Both the position numbers and the translations under genes were made by a program. A stretch of 64,000 nt of DNA from JAKIYB01 sp964590255. GTDB taxonomy: Bacteria; Armatimonadota; Hebobacteria; CAIYQO01. The stretch spans positions 9,310 to 73,309 of the forward strand of contig CAZPYA010000012.1 in the NCBI GenBank assembly GCA_964590255.1. The letters run 5' to 3'. Below are positions 41,688 through 50,110 of this stretch, piece after piece. The notes beneath the pieces were generated by a model. The model worked only from the letters and a program-made list of their open reading frames with translations, was not told the DNA's origin and did not search any database. Numbering within the stretch: the stretch's first letter is position 1; each line of letters opens with the position of its first letter.

Positions 41688-41775
41688 GTCACAGTCTGGA
41701 ACAGGGCGGGAGCCCGGCCGAGTATAGGTTAACCTTGTTATGCTCGCCGGGCTCCCGCCCTGTTCCAGACTGTGA
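41688..41775. repeat. Dispersed repeat C, 88-nt inverted repeat
   Basis: Left arm 688-722 and right arm 743-775 of this kilobase are complementary over about 34 bp with one bulged base (GTCACAGTCTGGAACAGGGC outward). The centre has GGTTAACC. A single arm also occurs at 40767-40805. Confidence 0.88.
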
Positions 41776-41826
41776 CCATCAATCAACCTGGTGCAGGTGC
41801 CGGTGAGGACACCGGCGCTCCCAGGA

Positions 41827-43050
41827 TTACCCCCGCACCACCGCATCCGTCACCTTCGCGACCCGCGCCATCGCCTTCACGTCGTGCACGCGGACGATAT
41901 CTGCGCCATTGGCGATGGAGAGGGCCACGGTGGCGGCGGTGCCTTCCAGGCGTTCCTCGGGGGGGAGGTCGCCGAGGAGTTTGCCGATGGTGGACTTGCG
42001 CGAGGTGCCCATGAGTACCGGCTGGCCATACGAGCGCAGCTCGCGCAGGCGGCGGAGCAACTCCAGGTTGTGCTCCACCGTCTTGCCGAAGCCGAAGCCG
42101 GGGTCGAGCACCACCTGGTCGCGCGGCACGCCGGCGGCGACGGCGATGGCGGTCGATTCCTCCAGGTAGGCGCACACTTCGCTCATCAAGTCGGCGTAGA
42201 CGGGGTGCTGCTGCATGGTGCGCGGGGTGCCCTGGATATGCATCACCACCACCGGCGTGCACGCCGCGGCGGCGACGGCCGCCATGTCGGGGTCAAAACG
42301 CAGGCCGCTGATGTCGTTGACGATGGTCGCCCCCGCCTCCAGCGCCGCCCGCGCCACCACGCTCTTGTAGGTGTCGACGGAGATGGGCACGCCCAGCCCC
42401 GCCACCGCCCGCACCGCCGGCGCCACCCGCGCCAGCTCTTCCTCCAGCGACACCGCCTCGGCGCCGGGACGAGTGGATTCCCCGCCGATGTCCAGTATAT
42501 CGGCGCCGTCGGCGATCATCGCCGCCGCCCGCCGCCGCACGTCGTCCATGCTCCCCGCCAGCCCGTCGCCGCTGAAGGAATCGGGGGTGACGTTGAGGAT
42601 GCCCATGATATAGGTCTTCGCGCCCAGCGGTAGGGTGATCGACCCGCAATACAGCTCGCTCGCGGCGTCGTCGAAGCGCCACAGCGCGTCGAGCACGGCG
42701 TCGGCGGTGGCGGGCAGCCCCCAACCTGATCGGCGCAGCTTCGCGCTGGCGGTAATCAGTTGCGCCTCGGTGCCCAGCAGCACGATGTCCGTCTCCGCGA
42801 CTCCGCCGTTGATCGCCTCCGCGTGCAGCGCCGCGTCGCCCCCCACCGCCAGCATCTCCTGCTTGATGGCCAGCGCCGCTCTGGCCGGCACCCCCGCTAG
42901 CCGCACCAGCCGCGCCGCCCCCTTCGGCGCCATCATCCGCGCGCCATCCGCCGTACAGCCGGTGCGCAGCAACTCGAGCTGCACCGCCTCCGCCTCGCCC
43001 ACCACCAGCACGCGCGCGCCGCAGTCCGCCCGTCCGGGGGTTGGAGTCAT
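41827..43050 (-). CDS. folP: Dihydropteroate synthase with N-terminal extension
   Basis: Joins p-aminobenzoate to hydroxymethyl-dihydropterin pyrophosphate. It is 407 aa. The catalytic barrel (about 135-407) has MGILNVTPDSFSGDG, DILDIGGESTRPGA, PISVDTYKSVVARAALEAGA, VVLDPGFGFGKT and LMGTSRKSTIG. The extra 130-residue N-terminal domain (ARVLVVGEAEAVQLELLRTG, ADAVLDALWRF) occurs in some Firmicutes-type synthases; its role is unclear. GAGAGGA precedes the ATG. It is unlinked to the main folate operon at 18.7-22.5 kb. Confidence 0.94.
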   Translation of the reverse strand: MTPTPGRADCGARVLVVGEAEAVQLELLRTGCTADGARMMAPKGAARLVRLAGVPARAALAIKQEMLAVGGDAALHAEAINGGVAETDIVLLGTEAQLITASAKLRRSGWGLPATADAVLDALWRFDDAASELYCGSITLPLGAKTYIMGILNVTPDSFSGDGLAGSMDDVRRRAAAMIADGADILDIGGESTRPGAEAVSLEEELARVAPAVRAVAGLGVPISVDTYKSVVARAALEAGATIVNDISGLRFDPDMAAVAAAACTPVVVMHIQGTPRTMQQHPVYADLMSEVCAYLEESTAIAVAAGVPRDQVVLDPGFGFGKTVEHNLELLRRLRELRSYGQPVLMGTSRKSTIGKLLGDLPPEERLEGTAATVALSIANGADIVRVHDVKAMARVAKVTDAVVRG

Positions 43051-43074
43051 GGGGTCGCCGTCCTCTCTGAAGCG

Positions 43075-43136
43075 TCTCTTCCCTCTCCCGGTTCGGGGAG
43101 GGGCAGGGGAGGGGTCCGATTACGCAATCCGGCCTA
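43075..43136. repeat. GC-rich repeat, half copy of the nested palindrome
   Basis: CTCTCCCGGTTCGGGGAGGG followed by GCAGGGGAGGGGTCCG and the tail ATTACGCAATCCGG; equals the right half of the element at 35614-35742. It lies between folP and the TPR gene. Confidence 0.75.
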
Positions 43137-44402
43137 ATGTATTGTCGGCGCCGGCGGCACCGGCAGGCCGGAGCCGTCCTCGTTAAAATCGAGGGCGAGG
43201 AGCATCTGCAGGCTGATGGGGCTCAGCAGGTAGCCGGCCTGGTGCAGCACGGCTTCCGGCCGCAACTGCAGGCACTCGCGGAAGACACTGTCCAGGCGCA
43301 GGCGGGTCAACAGATGCTCGAGCTGGGCGCGGTCGAGGGTGCTGATGGCTTCGGTAGCCATTGCTTTCAGGTCGTGCGGGGCGTCCATGTGCGGCACGCG
43401 CATGAACGCGGCCATCGCCCCGGGGAAATCGCCCAGCGCCTGCAAAATAATCCCCTGCTTGAAGCGGTGGTGCGGTTGCGCCGGGTCCAGCGCCGTCAGC
43501 CGGGTCACCACCGCCAGCGCCTCCGGCAACTGCCCCAGTCGGTAATAGCCCCAGCCCAGCAGGTCCAGCGCCGGCAGGTGGTCGGGGTGCACGGTCAGCA
43601 GGTGCTGAATGAGCGCGATGGCGTCCTCGCCGAATTCGTCCTGCTGCAACACGTCCAGCAACAGCTCCATGGCGTCCGGATCGTCGGGGTGGGCGTCCAC
43701 GTAGGGCGCCAGCATCCGCAGCGCGCTGCCAACCTCGCCCTGCTCGCGCAGGATGCTCGCCAGCGGCAGCAGCACCTCGCGGTCGTCCGGCGCCAGCGAC
43801 ACCGCGTGGCGCAGCACGCGCAGCGCCTCATCCACGTTCCCCTGGCGGTATTCGATGAAGCCGATTTGCTGCAGGCAGGGCACATAGCCCGCGTCCAGGG
43901 TCAACGCGCGCTCGGCGCAGGCGCGGGCGGCGTCAAAATCGTCGTCGATAAGCGCGATATGCGCCAGCGCGCGCAGGTAATCGGGGTTGTCCGGCTCCAA
44001 CTCCAGCGCGTGACGATATGCCTGGTTGGCGTGTGCCAGGTCCTTGCGTTCGCCGTGGGTGAAGCCCAGTTCGGCATAGACGCGCGGGTTGTCGGGGTCC
44101 AGTTCCAGCGCCCGCTGCAATACGGTGAATGCGTCGTCAAAGCGTCCCAGCTCGTTCAAGCAGTATGCCTTCGCCAGCAGCGCGTCGCGGAACACGGCCG
44201 GCAAGGCCAGCAGGTCGACGCCACGGGGGAAGGGCGAAACGGCGATATGGTACGCCCGCCGGCGGTTGCGCCGCGGCAGCTTGCCCAGCACCTTGTCAAA
44301 GCAGGCGATGGCATCCTCCAGCGCACCCGCGTCGGCCAACTGCCGCCCGGTCAAATACGCCTGTTGAAATGATTCCAGCTCGTCCCGCCGATACTTGGGC
44401 AC
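43134..44402 (-). CDS. Tetratricopeptide-repeat protein
   Basis: 422 aa, at least eight TPR units (for example GRFDDAFTVLQRALELDPDNPRVYAELG, AHANQAYRHALELEPDNPDYLRALA and NVDEALRVLRHAVSLAPDDREVLLPLA). A protein scaffold with unknown partners; no signal peptide or membrane segment is obvious. The start is GTG 44402 with GGAGGA about 10 nt upstream. Its C-terminal 30 residues (LSPISLQMLLALDFNEDGSGLPVPPAP) are not repeat-like. Confidence 0.88.
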   Translation of the reverse strand: MPKYRRDELESFQQAYLTGRQLADAGALEDAIACFDKVLGKLPRRNRRRAYHIAVSPFPRGVDLLALPAVFRDALLAKAYCLNELGRFDDAFTVLQRALELDPDNPRVYAELGFTHGERKDLAHANQAYRHALELEPDNPDYLRALAHIALIDDDFDAARACAERALTLDAGYVPCLQQIGFIEYRQGNVDEALRVLRHAVSLAPDDREVLLPLASILREQGEVGSALRMLAPYVDAHPDDPDAMELLLDVLQQDEFGEDAIALIQHLLTVHPDHLPALDLLGWGYYRLGQLPEALAVVTRLTALDPAQPHHRFKQGIILQALGDFPGAMAAFMRVPHMDAPHDLKAMATEAISTLDRAQLEHLLTRLRLDSVFRECLQLRPEAVLHQAGYLLSPISLQMLLALDFNEDGSGLPVPPAPTIH

Positions 44403-44843
44403 TCGCGTCTATCCTCCACCACCCATGAATTTCGCCGCCGCCGGCATGCCTCCTGCCGGGCGATGACGGTGTTTTGGCAGGTTTTCGTGACGGGGTGGGG
44501 GTGAAGGTGGACAGAAAGAGCGAGAGATGACATATTGATCTGTCACTCGGCCCCCCTCCCCGGCCCTCCCCCCGTCCTCTCCGCTTCGCTATGCGGACAG
44601 GGGGAGGGAGTCTATGGCTTCTCCCTCCCCCTGTGCACGCAGGGCACGGGGGGAGGGTCGGGGAGGGGGGCCGATTCGGCAATCCGTGATCGTTCTATCG
44701 CTTTCCTTCCTTGCGCAGCGCAGCGGAGCGGGGGAGGGACAGGGGTGGGGGCCGATAACCAGTGAAGCGCATGTCCTACCGTGATGCATCTGGGAGCAGG
44801 GGGTAAGGTCCGTGTAAAGGTGCCGGCATCGAACCCCAGTTGC
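44403..44843. other. Intergenic region dominated by palindromes
   Basis: 441 nt between the TPR gene and the next minus-strand gene. It contains the 128-bp nested palindrome (44547-44674), its tail TTCGGCAATCCG, and a GC-rich half copy ending GGGGGCCGATA at about 44725-44757. No coding frame is credible. Confidence 0.75.
44547..44674. repeat. 128-bp nested palindromic element (family copy)
   Basis: 28-nt outer arms (TCGGCCCCCCTCCCC... GGGGAGGGGGGCCGA) with one mismatch, and an inner dyad ACAGGGGGAGGGA/TCCCTCCCCCTGT. Confidence 0.88.
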
Positions 44844-46109
44844 TCACCATCGAAACAGCACACACGCCCCCCGCGTGCCGTCAAAGATATTGATCACATA
44901 CCCGTGCCCATCGGGCGAGGGGAACCACCAGTAGTTTTCGACGGAAAGATCGAGATCGGAGACCCAGTTGTCGATGTCGACCTTGAGCAAGGCGCGGAGC
45001 TTGCCGGGGCGCTCGTAGAGGCCGAGGAAGTCGGCATTGGCGGGGTTTGGGAAGTTTTCCAGGCCGGGAATCTGCTGCAGCGCCTCTACCAGGCGCGATA
45101 CGGCGGCGTCCTGGCCGGGTGAAAAGTGCGCCAGCGCCCAGCGGCCGTCCATGGTGGCGTCGCCCCCCTGGCACGGCCCCGGCGTGGTCAGCGTCCACTG
45201 GTCGCCGGTAGACGGCGCATACACCCGCCCTTGCTTGCCTTGTGATTGAAACACCCACACCCCGCCGGGGGTAATCGTGTCGGTGGCCCATTTCCCATGG
45301 CCGGGGAGGGGACCGCCAATCCCGTAGATTTTCCCGTCGGAGAGAAACCTGCCGCCGCACAGCAGGTCGGGAATGGCGCCGTATGGGGGGTAGCTTTCTG
45401 TGCTGATCGGTGCGGAGAGGACCGTGCGTTTCGTGGTGAGAATGCGGTCATCGCGGATCGTGACGGCAGCGGTATGGGTTGCGGGGAAAATCATGGTCGC
45501 GGCATGGCGGCCATCCGGCGCCACCATCACCCACCCGAACGGCAGGCCGCTGGTGCGGGGTTCTAGGTTCCCTCTGGCAGCGATTTTCGTGCCGTCGATG
45601 AGCACCGCCGCGTTGTTCGGATCTTGCGACCACACCATCACCCGGTTGTCATTGAGCACGCGGATGCCGTATTCACAGTTGCGGGTCTGGGTCAACATCA
45701 TGCGGTGAAATATTTGTACGCCGTCGCGCCAGATGGTTACCCGCGTCCCCTGACGATGCCATTCATTGGTCGCAAACACGTCACCGTGTTCGCCGATGCT
45801 CCAGAGATCGCCACACGCATCCGCCATGGCCGAACTGGATACCGTTGACCGCACCCGCCACTTCTCCGCCCCCGTCGTCCAGTCGCGCAGCACGAAGGCG
45901 TCGCCAGCCTCGATGGTCAGGTACCCCTGCCGGCACGGCACAAGGGTGATATGCGCGGTGGTGGAGCGGGCGACGCGGTGGTAGCTCTTCGGCAGGGTGG
46001 ACCACCACCAGCCGATCAACAGCAGCAACGCCAGCGGAAACAGCAGGCGCCACCACCGGCGGCGCGGCCGTTTCGCGGGGGATATGCTGGGGTGAGTCGT
46101 CACATCCAT
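44844..46109 (-). CDS. Membrane-anchored, beta-propeller-like protein
   Basis: 421 aa. Basic N-terminus, then one membrane segment (LLFPLALLLLIGWWW), and a long extracytoplasmic domain of repeated short beta-strands with W..D turns (RDWTTGAEKWRVRS, DLWSIGEHGDVFATNEWH, NDNRVMVWSQD, APDGRHAATMIF), suggesting a beta-propeller. Function unknown. A TACAAT box lies 9 nt before the ATG, so its mRNA may start near the start codon. It follows the YggU gene by 35 nt. Confidence 0.65.
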   Translation of the reverse strand: MDVTTHPSISPAKRPRRRWWRLLFPLALLLLIGWWWSTLPKSYHRVARSTTAHITLVPCRQGYLTIEAGDAFVLRDWTTGAEKWRVRSTVSSSAMADACGDLWSIGEHGDVFATNEWHRQGTRVTIWRDGVQIFHRMMLTQTRNCEYGIRVLNDNRVMVWSQDPNNAAVLIDGTKIAARGNLEPRTSGLPFGWVMVAPDGRHAATMIFPATHTAAVTIRDDRILTTKRTVLSAPISTESYPPYGAIPDLLCGGRFLSDGKIYGIGGPLPGHGKWATDTITPGGVWVFQSQGKQGRVYAPSTGDQWTLTTPGPCQGGDATMDGRWALAHFSPGQDAAVSRLVEALQQIPGLENFPNPANADFLGLYERPGKLRALLKVDIDNWVSDLDLSVENYWWFPSPDGHGYVINIFDGTRGACVLFRW

Positions 46110-46144
46110 GGTACCTCTATTGTAGCATACCGGCGCGGGCGGCG

Positions 46145-46423
46145 TTACCCCCCGTTGGGCAACCGCAATACCTTAGCCTCCAACTCCTCCTGCGTCAGCC
46201 CGGCCACCGCTACGCGCTTCACCCGCGCGGTGGCGCCGGCGACGATCGTTAGCCGCGATTTCGGCACGCCCAGCGCCTTGCTCAGTGTCTCGATCACCGC
46301 TGCGTTGGCCGCGCCCTCGGCCGGCGGGGCGGTCACCCGCACCAGTACGCCCTCCGGTCCGCGCGTGGCACTGGCGCGCGGCGACTTCGGCTTCACGGTG
46401 ATGGTCAGCATGGCATCCGGCAT
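46145..46423 (-). CDS. DUF167/YggU-family protein
   Basis: 92 aa. ITVKPKSPRASATRGPEGVLVRVTAPPAEGAANAAVIETLSKALGVPKSRLTIVAGATARVKRVAV is the whole DUF167 domain. Function is unknown in all bacteria. Start ATG 46423; a 26-residue in-frame extension overlaps the divergent lyase gene's ribosome site. Confidence 0.9.
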   Translation of the reverse strand: MPDAMLTITVKPKSPRASATRGPEGVLVRVTAPPAEGAANAAVIETLSKALGVPKSRLTIVAGATARVKRVAVAGLTQEELEAKVLRLPNGG

Positions 46424-46441
46424 ACCGGTAGTATAGCGCCT

Positions 46442-46455
46442 CCCTGCCGGCAGGG
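46442..46455. repeat. 14-bp perfect palindrome in a divergent promoter region
   Basis: CCCTGCCGGCAGGG, between the divergent YggU and lyase genes, where an operator would be expected. Confidence 0.5.
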
Positions 46456-46499
46456 GAACCCGCCCGGGGAGCGAATTCAGGAGGAAAGGGAGACTCGTC

Positions 46500-49400
46500 A
46501 TGCGCTATATTCCGCTGCTGCTCTTCGCCCTCCTCGCCGGCGCCGCCTTCGGCAAGCCGCTGGCGACCTTCACCGTCACCGATAACCTGCACCACCGCTG
46601 GACGGATGAGGTGGTTAGCTTCGATTTCGACGTGAAGACCTCCGCGAAACAGCTCACGCTGGCGGACACAGACGGTCGACCGCTGCCATGCGCCGTCACG
46701 AACCTGACGCGCAAAAACGGCAGGGCGCGGGGGCGTATCACCACCGTGGTGAGCCTGGAGCCGGAGCGAACGCTAACGTTGTTGCTGCAGCCGGGCGCGC
46801 CACCGGCCACCCCCATAACAATCCGCGAATCCGCCGGCACAGTGGCGCTGGTCAACGACCGCATCGCCGTCACGCTGCCGCGCCTGCCGGGCAAGCTGGC
46901 AACCCCGATCCCGCTGGCGAAACTGCCCGCGCCAGTGCAGAGTATCGGCCGCGAGGGTCAGCACGGTGCTGGCATGTGGCAGGGAGCGGAGGCGCTGCTG
47001 GTCAAGGAGGCGACCACCCGCGTCGTGCGGCGGGATGCCATCCAGGCAACCGTCGAACAGCGCTACCTGCTGGTCGATGGCCGCGATTATAAAATGACCG
47101 TCCAACTCTCCTTGCGACAGGACGCCGCGCTCATCACCGAAGACTCGACCATTCACGCGCCCGACGCCGGTTTCCGCTTCGACTTTACGCCCAATTTGCA
47201 GCCGAAGCGCATCCTCTGGCACAACCAGTGGAAGAGCACGCCGCGCGCGAAAACCTGGGAGCAGGTCGACACCGATATGACAACCCTCGACACGCCCACC
47301 GCACTCTGCTATTTGCGTCCGTGGAGCTTCTGGTGGGACGGCGACATCACTCCCTGGGCGGGGTTCTACGCGCCCGCTGGCCATCTCGTCGGCGTCATCA
47401 TGTTGCGGCCGTCGCGCTGGTCGCCGTACGGGTCGGAGAGTTTTGCCAGGACGCAGATGACCGTCACCGCCGGCGGCGGGCAGGCATATCTGACCGCGCC
47501 GTTCATCGCCGCCGTGAAGGACGCGGCCGGCCAGGAGAAGCCCGTGCCGCTGCATCGCGAATGGGCGTTGACTGTGGGGAAAGCGAACGAACGTATTGAT
47601 GACAAAGGCGTCGCCGCGCTGCGACGCCAACTCCTTAAGTATGGCGAATTCCCGCTGGACGAGGTGAAAGAATACACCCGCTATTTCCCCCCGAAGCTCG
47701 GTCGTGAGCACCCCTTCCTGCTGCTGACGCCCGCCGACCTCGCCCGCACCCGCGCCCAGACGCGCGACCTGCCGGCGGCGAAGGCGGCGCTGCAGCCGAA
47801 CGTCGACTACGTGCTGCGCTGCATCGGCACGCGCAACGTGCGCGAGAAATGGGAGGATACGTATGACAACGTCTTCTGGGGCATGGGCCTGACCGAGAAG
47901 ATGCCAGAGGCGTATCTGGCCTCCGATAATCCCGCGCTGGGGTGGGGGATGGTCGCGGCGGCGAAGGGCTACGCGCGCGACCTGCGCAAGCTGCTGTTGG
48001 AAGTGCCCAACCGGCCGGCCATCGGCGCGCAAGGCCCGTGGATGACGGAGAGCATTACCCGGCTGCTCTTCGCCTACGACCTGCTCGTTGACACTGATTA
48101 CTTAACTGAAGATGAGAAGATGGATATCCGCGCCACGCTGGTGCTGGGCGGGGTCTTTCTCAAGCACCCGGACTTCTGGAATGTTGAGCGCGGCTTGTGC
48201 AGCGGCAACCCAAACATGACCGTCGCCATATTGCTGCCACAGGGATTGCTCGGGCTGGGGCTGGAAGGCCACCCGCGCGCGGCCGACTGGCTGAACGGTG
48301 CAGAAGCAGAACTGAAAACCGAGCTGGCGGATTACATCGACGCCAATGGCGCGTGGATCGAATGCCCCGGCTACCAGTCCGCTTCGCTGGATGCCATGTT
48401 TATCCTCATGCAGGCGCTGCGCAATGGCGCCGGACGCGACTACTTCGCCGATCCGCGCTTCAAAAAGATGATGGATTATTACGGCTTCCTGCAAACGCCG
48501 CCGGACTGGCGCTTCCCACCCAAACGTGCGACGGATGCGCCAGCGAGCATGACTATCCCTACCATCGGCGACACCCCTGCCGGTTTCGTGCACTGCTTCA
48601 ACGGCTGGGTGGCGAAAGTGACGGAACGGACTGACCCCGCCTTCAGCGCGCGTCAGCAGTTCTTCTGGCAGGGGCAGCTTTATAGCCGTTACCGCGCCGG
48701 GCGCGGCGCGGGCTACCTGCCGGCCATGACCGATTACGCGCTGCCCGCCGCGCCGCCGGTGAGATTCAGCGACGGCTTCCCCGGCTTCGGCAGCATCCTG
48801 CGCACCTCGTGGACCGATCCCAACGCCGCCTACGTGGCGCATCGCACCGGCCCGTATGCGCATCATTATCATAATGACTACGGCTCCATCATCTTCTTCG
48901 CCAAAGGCGCGCCGCTGGCCATGGATTTCGGCAACCAGTATAACCCCGTGCGCCGCGAGGAGTCGTATTATCACAACCGCGTCAGCTTCGACATCGCGTC
49001 GTCGCCGCAACACTACGGCGGCTCCGGCGAGTTGGTCGCGGTGCGCACGCTGCCGAAAACGCTCGACTACTCGCATGGGAAAACCACCGGCAGCGGCGGG
49101 CAGATCAGCGATCGCCACTTGCTGCTGGTGAAGTCAGCCGACCCGCTCGGGGCGAATTACCTCGTCATGCGCGACATCAATACCGGCGGTCCCGCCGGGC
49201 AGCGCTTCTACTGGAACCTTTGGTGCCTCGCCACCGGGGTCGAAGGCATCGCGGACGACGGCACCGCCTCCACGCTGCACTTCCCCGGTCAGCACGTCGC
49301 CGATCTCGACATCCATTTCGTGCAGCCGCGGACGGTGAAGGTTGCTCCCGATTTCTGGCAGTGGAAAGCGCATATGAATATCGCCATGGTCTATGTCGAC

Positions 49401-49940
49401 CAGACGGAGGCGATGCATGGCATACATGCCTGGCAGGACGGGGCGAACGGAGACTTTTTCACTGTGCTGTATCCGCGCGCTAGGGGCGAAGGGCCGGCCA
49501 ACGTGAAGCCGCTGGCCGGCGGCGCCGGGGTGCGCGTGAATCATGCCGAAGGCATCGACTGGTTGCTGTGTTCGCCCGGCGTTCCGGCGGCGCTGGACGA
49601 CGGCAGCGTGCACTTGAAAGGCGAGATCGCCCTGGTGCGCAAAGACCCGGATGGCGAGCACTGGCAGGCCGTGCGGCTGGCGGTGATGCGCGGCGAGGCA
49701 TCGTGCGACGGCTGGACGCTGCGCAGCGACGGCGCGGCGTCGCTGCGTGCCACCCCCCAATCCATCAGCGGCGAGAGCAGTGGCCCGGCGCATGCCGTCG
49801 TCATCCGTGTGCCCAAGGACAAGGCGGGCATGCCCGCGTTGCTCGATGGCAAGGCGCTCCCGGTGCGCTGGGAGGGGGATACGGTGACGCTGGCGCTGCC
49901 CGCCGGCGATCATCAGTTCATGCTGGTGATCGAGCGATAA
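46500..49940 (+). CDS. Secreted heparinase II/III-like polysaccharide lyase
   Basis: 1146 aa with signal peptide (MRYIPLLLFALLAGAAFG). Residues about 20-330 form beta-domains (ATFTVTDNLHHRWTDEVVSFDFDV). About 400-730 is an alpha/alpha toroid (KHPDFWNVERGLCSGNPNMTVA, EGHPRAADWLNGAEAELKTEL, DANGAWIECPGYQSASLDAM). The heparinase II/III core follows (GPYAHHYHNDYGSIIFFAKGAPLAMDFGN and YYHNRVSFD), then C-terminal beta sheets. Such lyases cleave uronic-acid polymers such as alginate or glycosaminoglycans; the polymer here is unknown. GGAGGAAAGGGAG precedes the ATG. It has no cognate transporter adjacent. Confidence 0.8.
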   Translation: MRYIPLLLFALLAGAAFGKPLATFTVTDNLHHRWTDEVVSFDFDVKTSAKQLTLADTDGRPLPCAVTNLTRKNGRARGRITTVVSLEPERTLTLLLQPGAPPATPITIRESAGTVALVNDRIAVTLPRLPGKLATPIPLAKLPAPVQSIGREGQHGAGMWQGAEALLVKEATTRVVRRDAIQATVEQRYLLVDGRDYKMTVQLSLRQDAALITEDSTIHAPDAGFRFDFTPNLQPKRILWHNQWKSTPRAKTWEQVDTDMTTLDTPTALCYLRPWSFWWDGDITPWAGFYAPAGHLVGVIMLRPSRWSPYGSESFARTQMTVTAGGGQAYLTAPFIAAVKDAAGQEKPVPLHREWALTVGKANERIDDKGVAALRRQLLKYGEFPLDEVKEYTRYFPPKLGREHPFLLLTPADLARTRAQTRDLPAAKAALQPNVDYVLRCIGTRNVREKWEDTYDNVFWGMGLTEKMPEAYLASDNPALGWGMVAAAKGYARDLRKLLLEVPNRPAIGAQGPWMTESITRLLFAYDLLVDTDYLTEDEKMDIRATLVLGGVFLKHPDFWNVERGLCSGNPNMTVAILLPQGLLGLGLEGHPRAADWLNGAEAELKTELADYIDANGAWIECPGYQSASLDAMFILMQALRNGAGRDYFADPRFKKMMDYYGFLQTPPDWRFPPKRATDAPASMTIPTIGDTPAGFVHCFNGWVAKVTERTDPAFSARQQFFWQGQLYSRYRAGRGAGYLPAMTDYALPAAPPVRFSDGFPGFGSILRTSWTDPNAAYVAHRTGPYAHHYHNDYGSIIFFAKGAPLAMDFGNQYNPVRREESYYHNRVSFDIASSPQHYGGSGELVAVRTLPKTLDYSHGKTTGSGGQISDRHLLLVKSADPLGANYLVMRDINTGGPAGQRFYWNLWCLATGVEGIADDGTASTLHFPGQHVADLDIHFVQPRTVKVAPDFWQWKAHMNIAMVYVDQTEAMHGIHAWQDGANGDFFTVLYPRARGEGPANVKPLAGGAGVRVNHAEGIDWLLCSPGVPAALDDGSVHLKGEIALVRKDPDGEHWQAVRLAVMRGEASCDGWTLRSDGAASLRATPQSISGESSGPAHAVVIRVPKDKAGMPALLDGKALPVRWEGDTVTLALPAGDHQFMLVIER

Positions 49941-49968
49941 CTATTGCTGGAATTTTTTACAAAAACAC

Positions 49969-49997
49969 TTGACAAGCACCGGGCAAATTGGCATACT
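49969..49997 (+). promoter_or_regulatory. metY promoter
   Basis: TTGACA (49969-49974) and CATACT (49992-49997), exactly 17 nt apart. The predicted start, about 50004, gives a structured 107-nt leader. Confidence 0.8.
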
Positions 49998-50003
49998 ACA
50001 TCT

Positions 50004-50110
50004 AACCCGATAAGAATACAAAGAATTAATCGGGAAGCGGGAAATCGTTCCCGGTGTTTATCAAGGCGGACATAGCGCCATACGGTGTTTATCAACAGAA
50101 GGAGCAGACA
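50004..50110 (+). promoter_or_regulatory. Structured metY leader with direct repeats
   Basis: Two hairpins: CCCGAT/ATCGGG (50006-50011 with 50029-50034) and CGGGAA-atcg-TTCCCG (50038-50053). The 13-mer CGGTGTTTATCAA occurs at 50052-50064 and 50083-50095. It does not match the SAM-I or SAM-II aptamers I know. Confidence 0.5.

Noticed and set aside
50004..50110. SAM riboswitch upstream of metY
   Set aside because: The conserved SAM-I core and SAM-II pseudoknot sequences are absent; only simple hairpins are seen.
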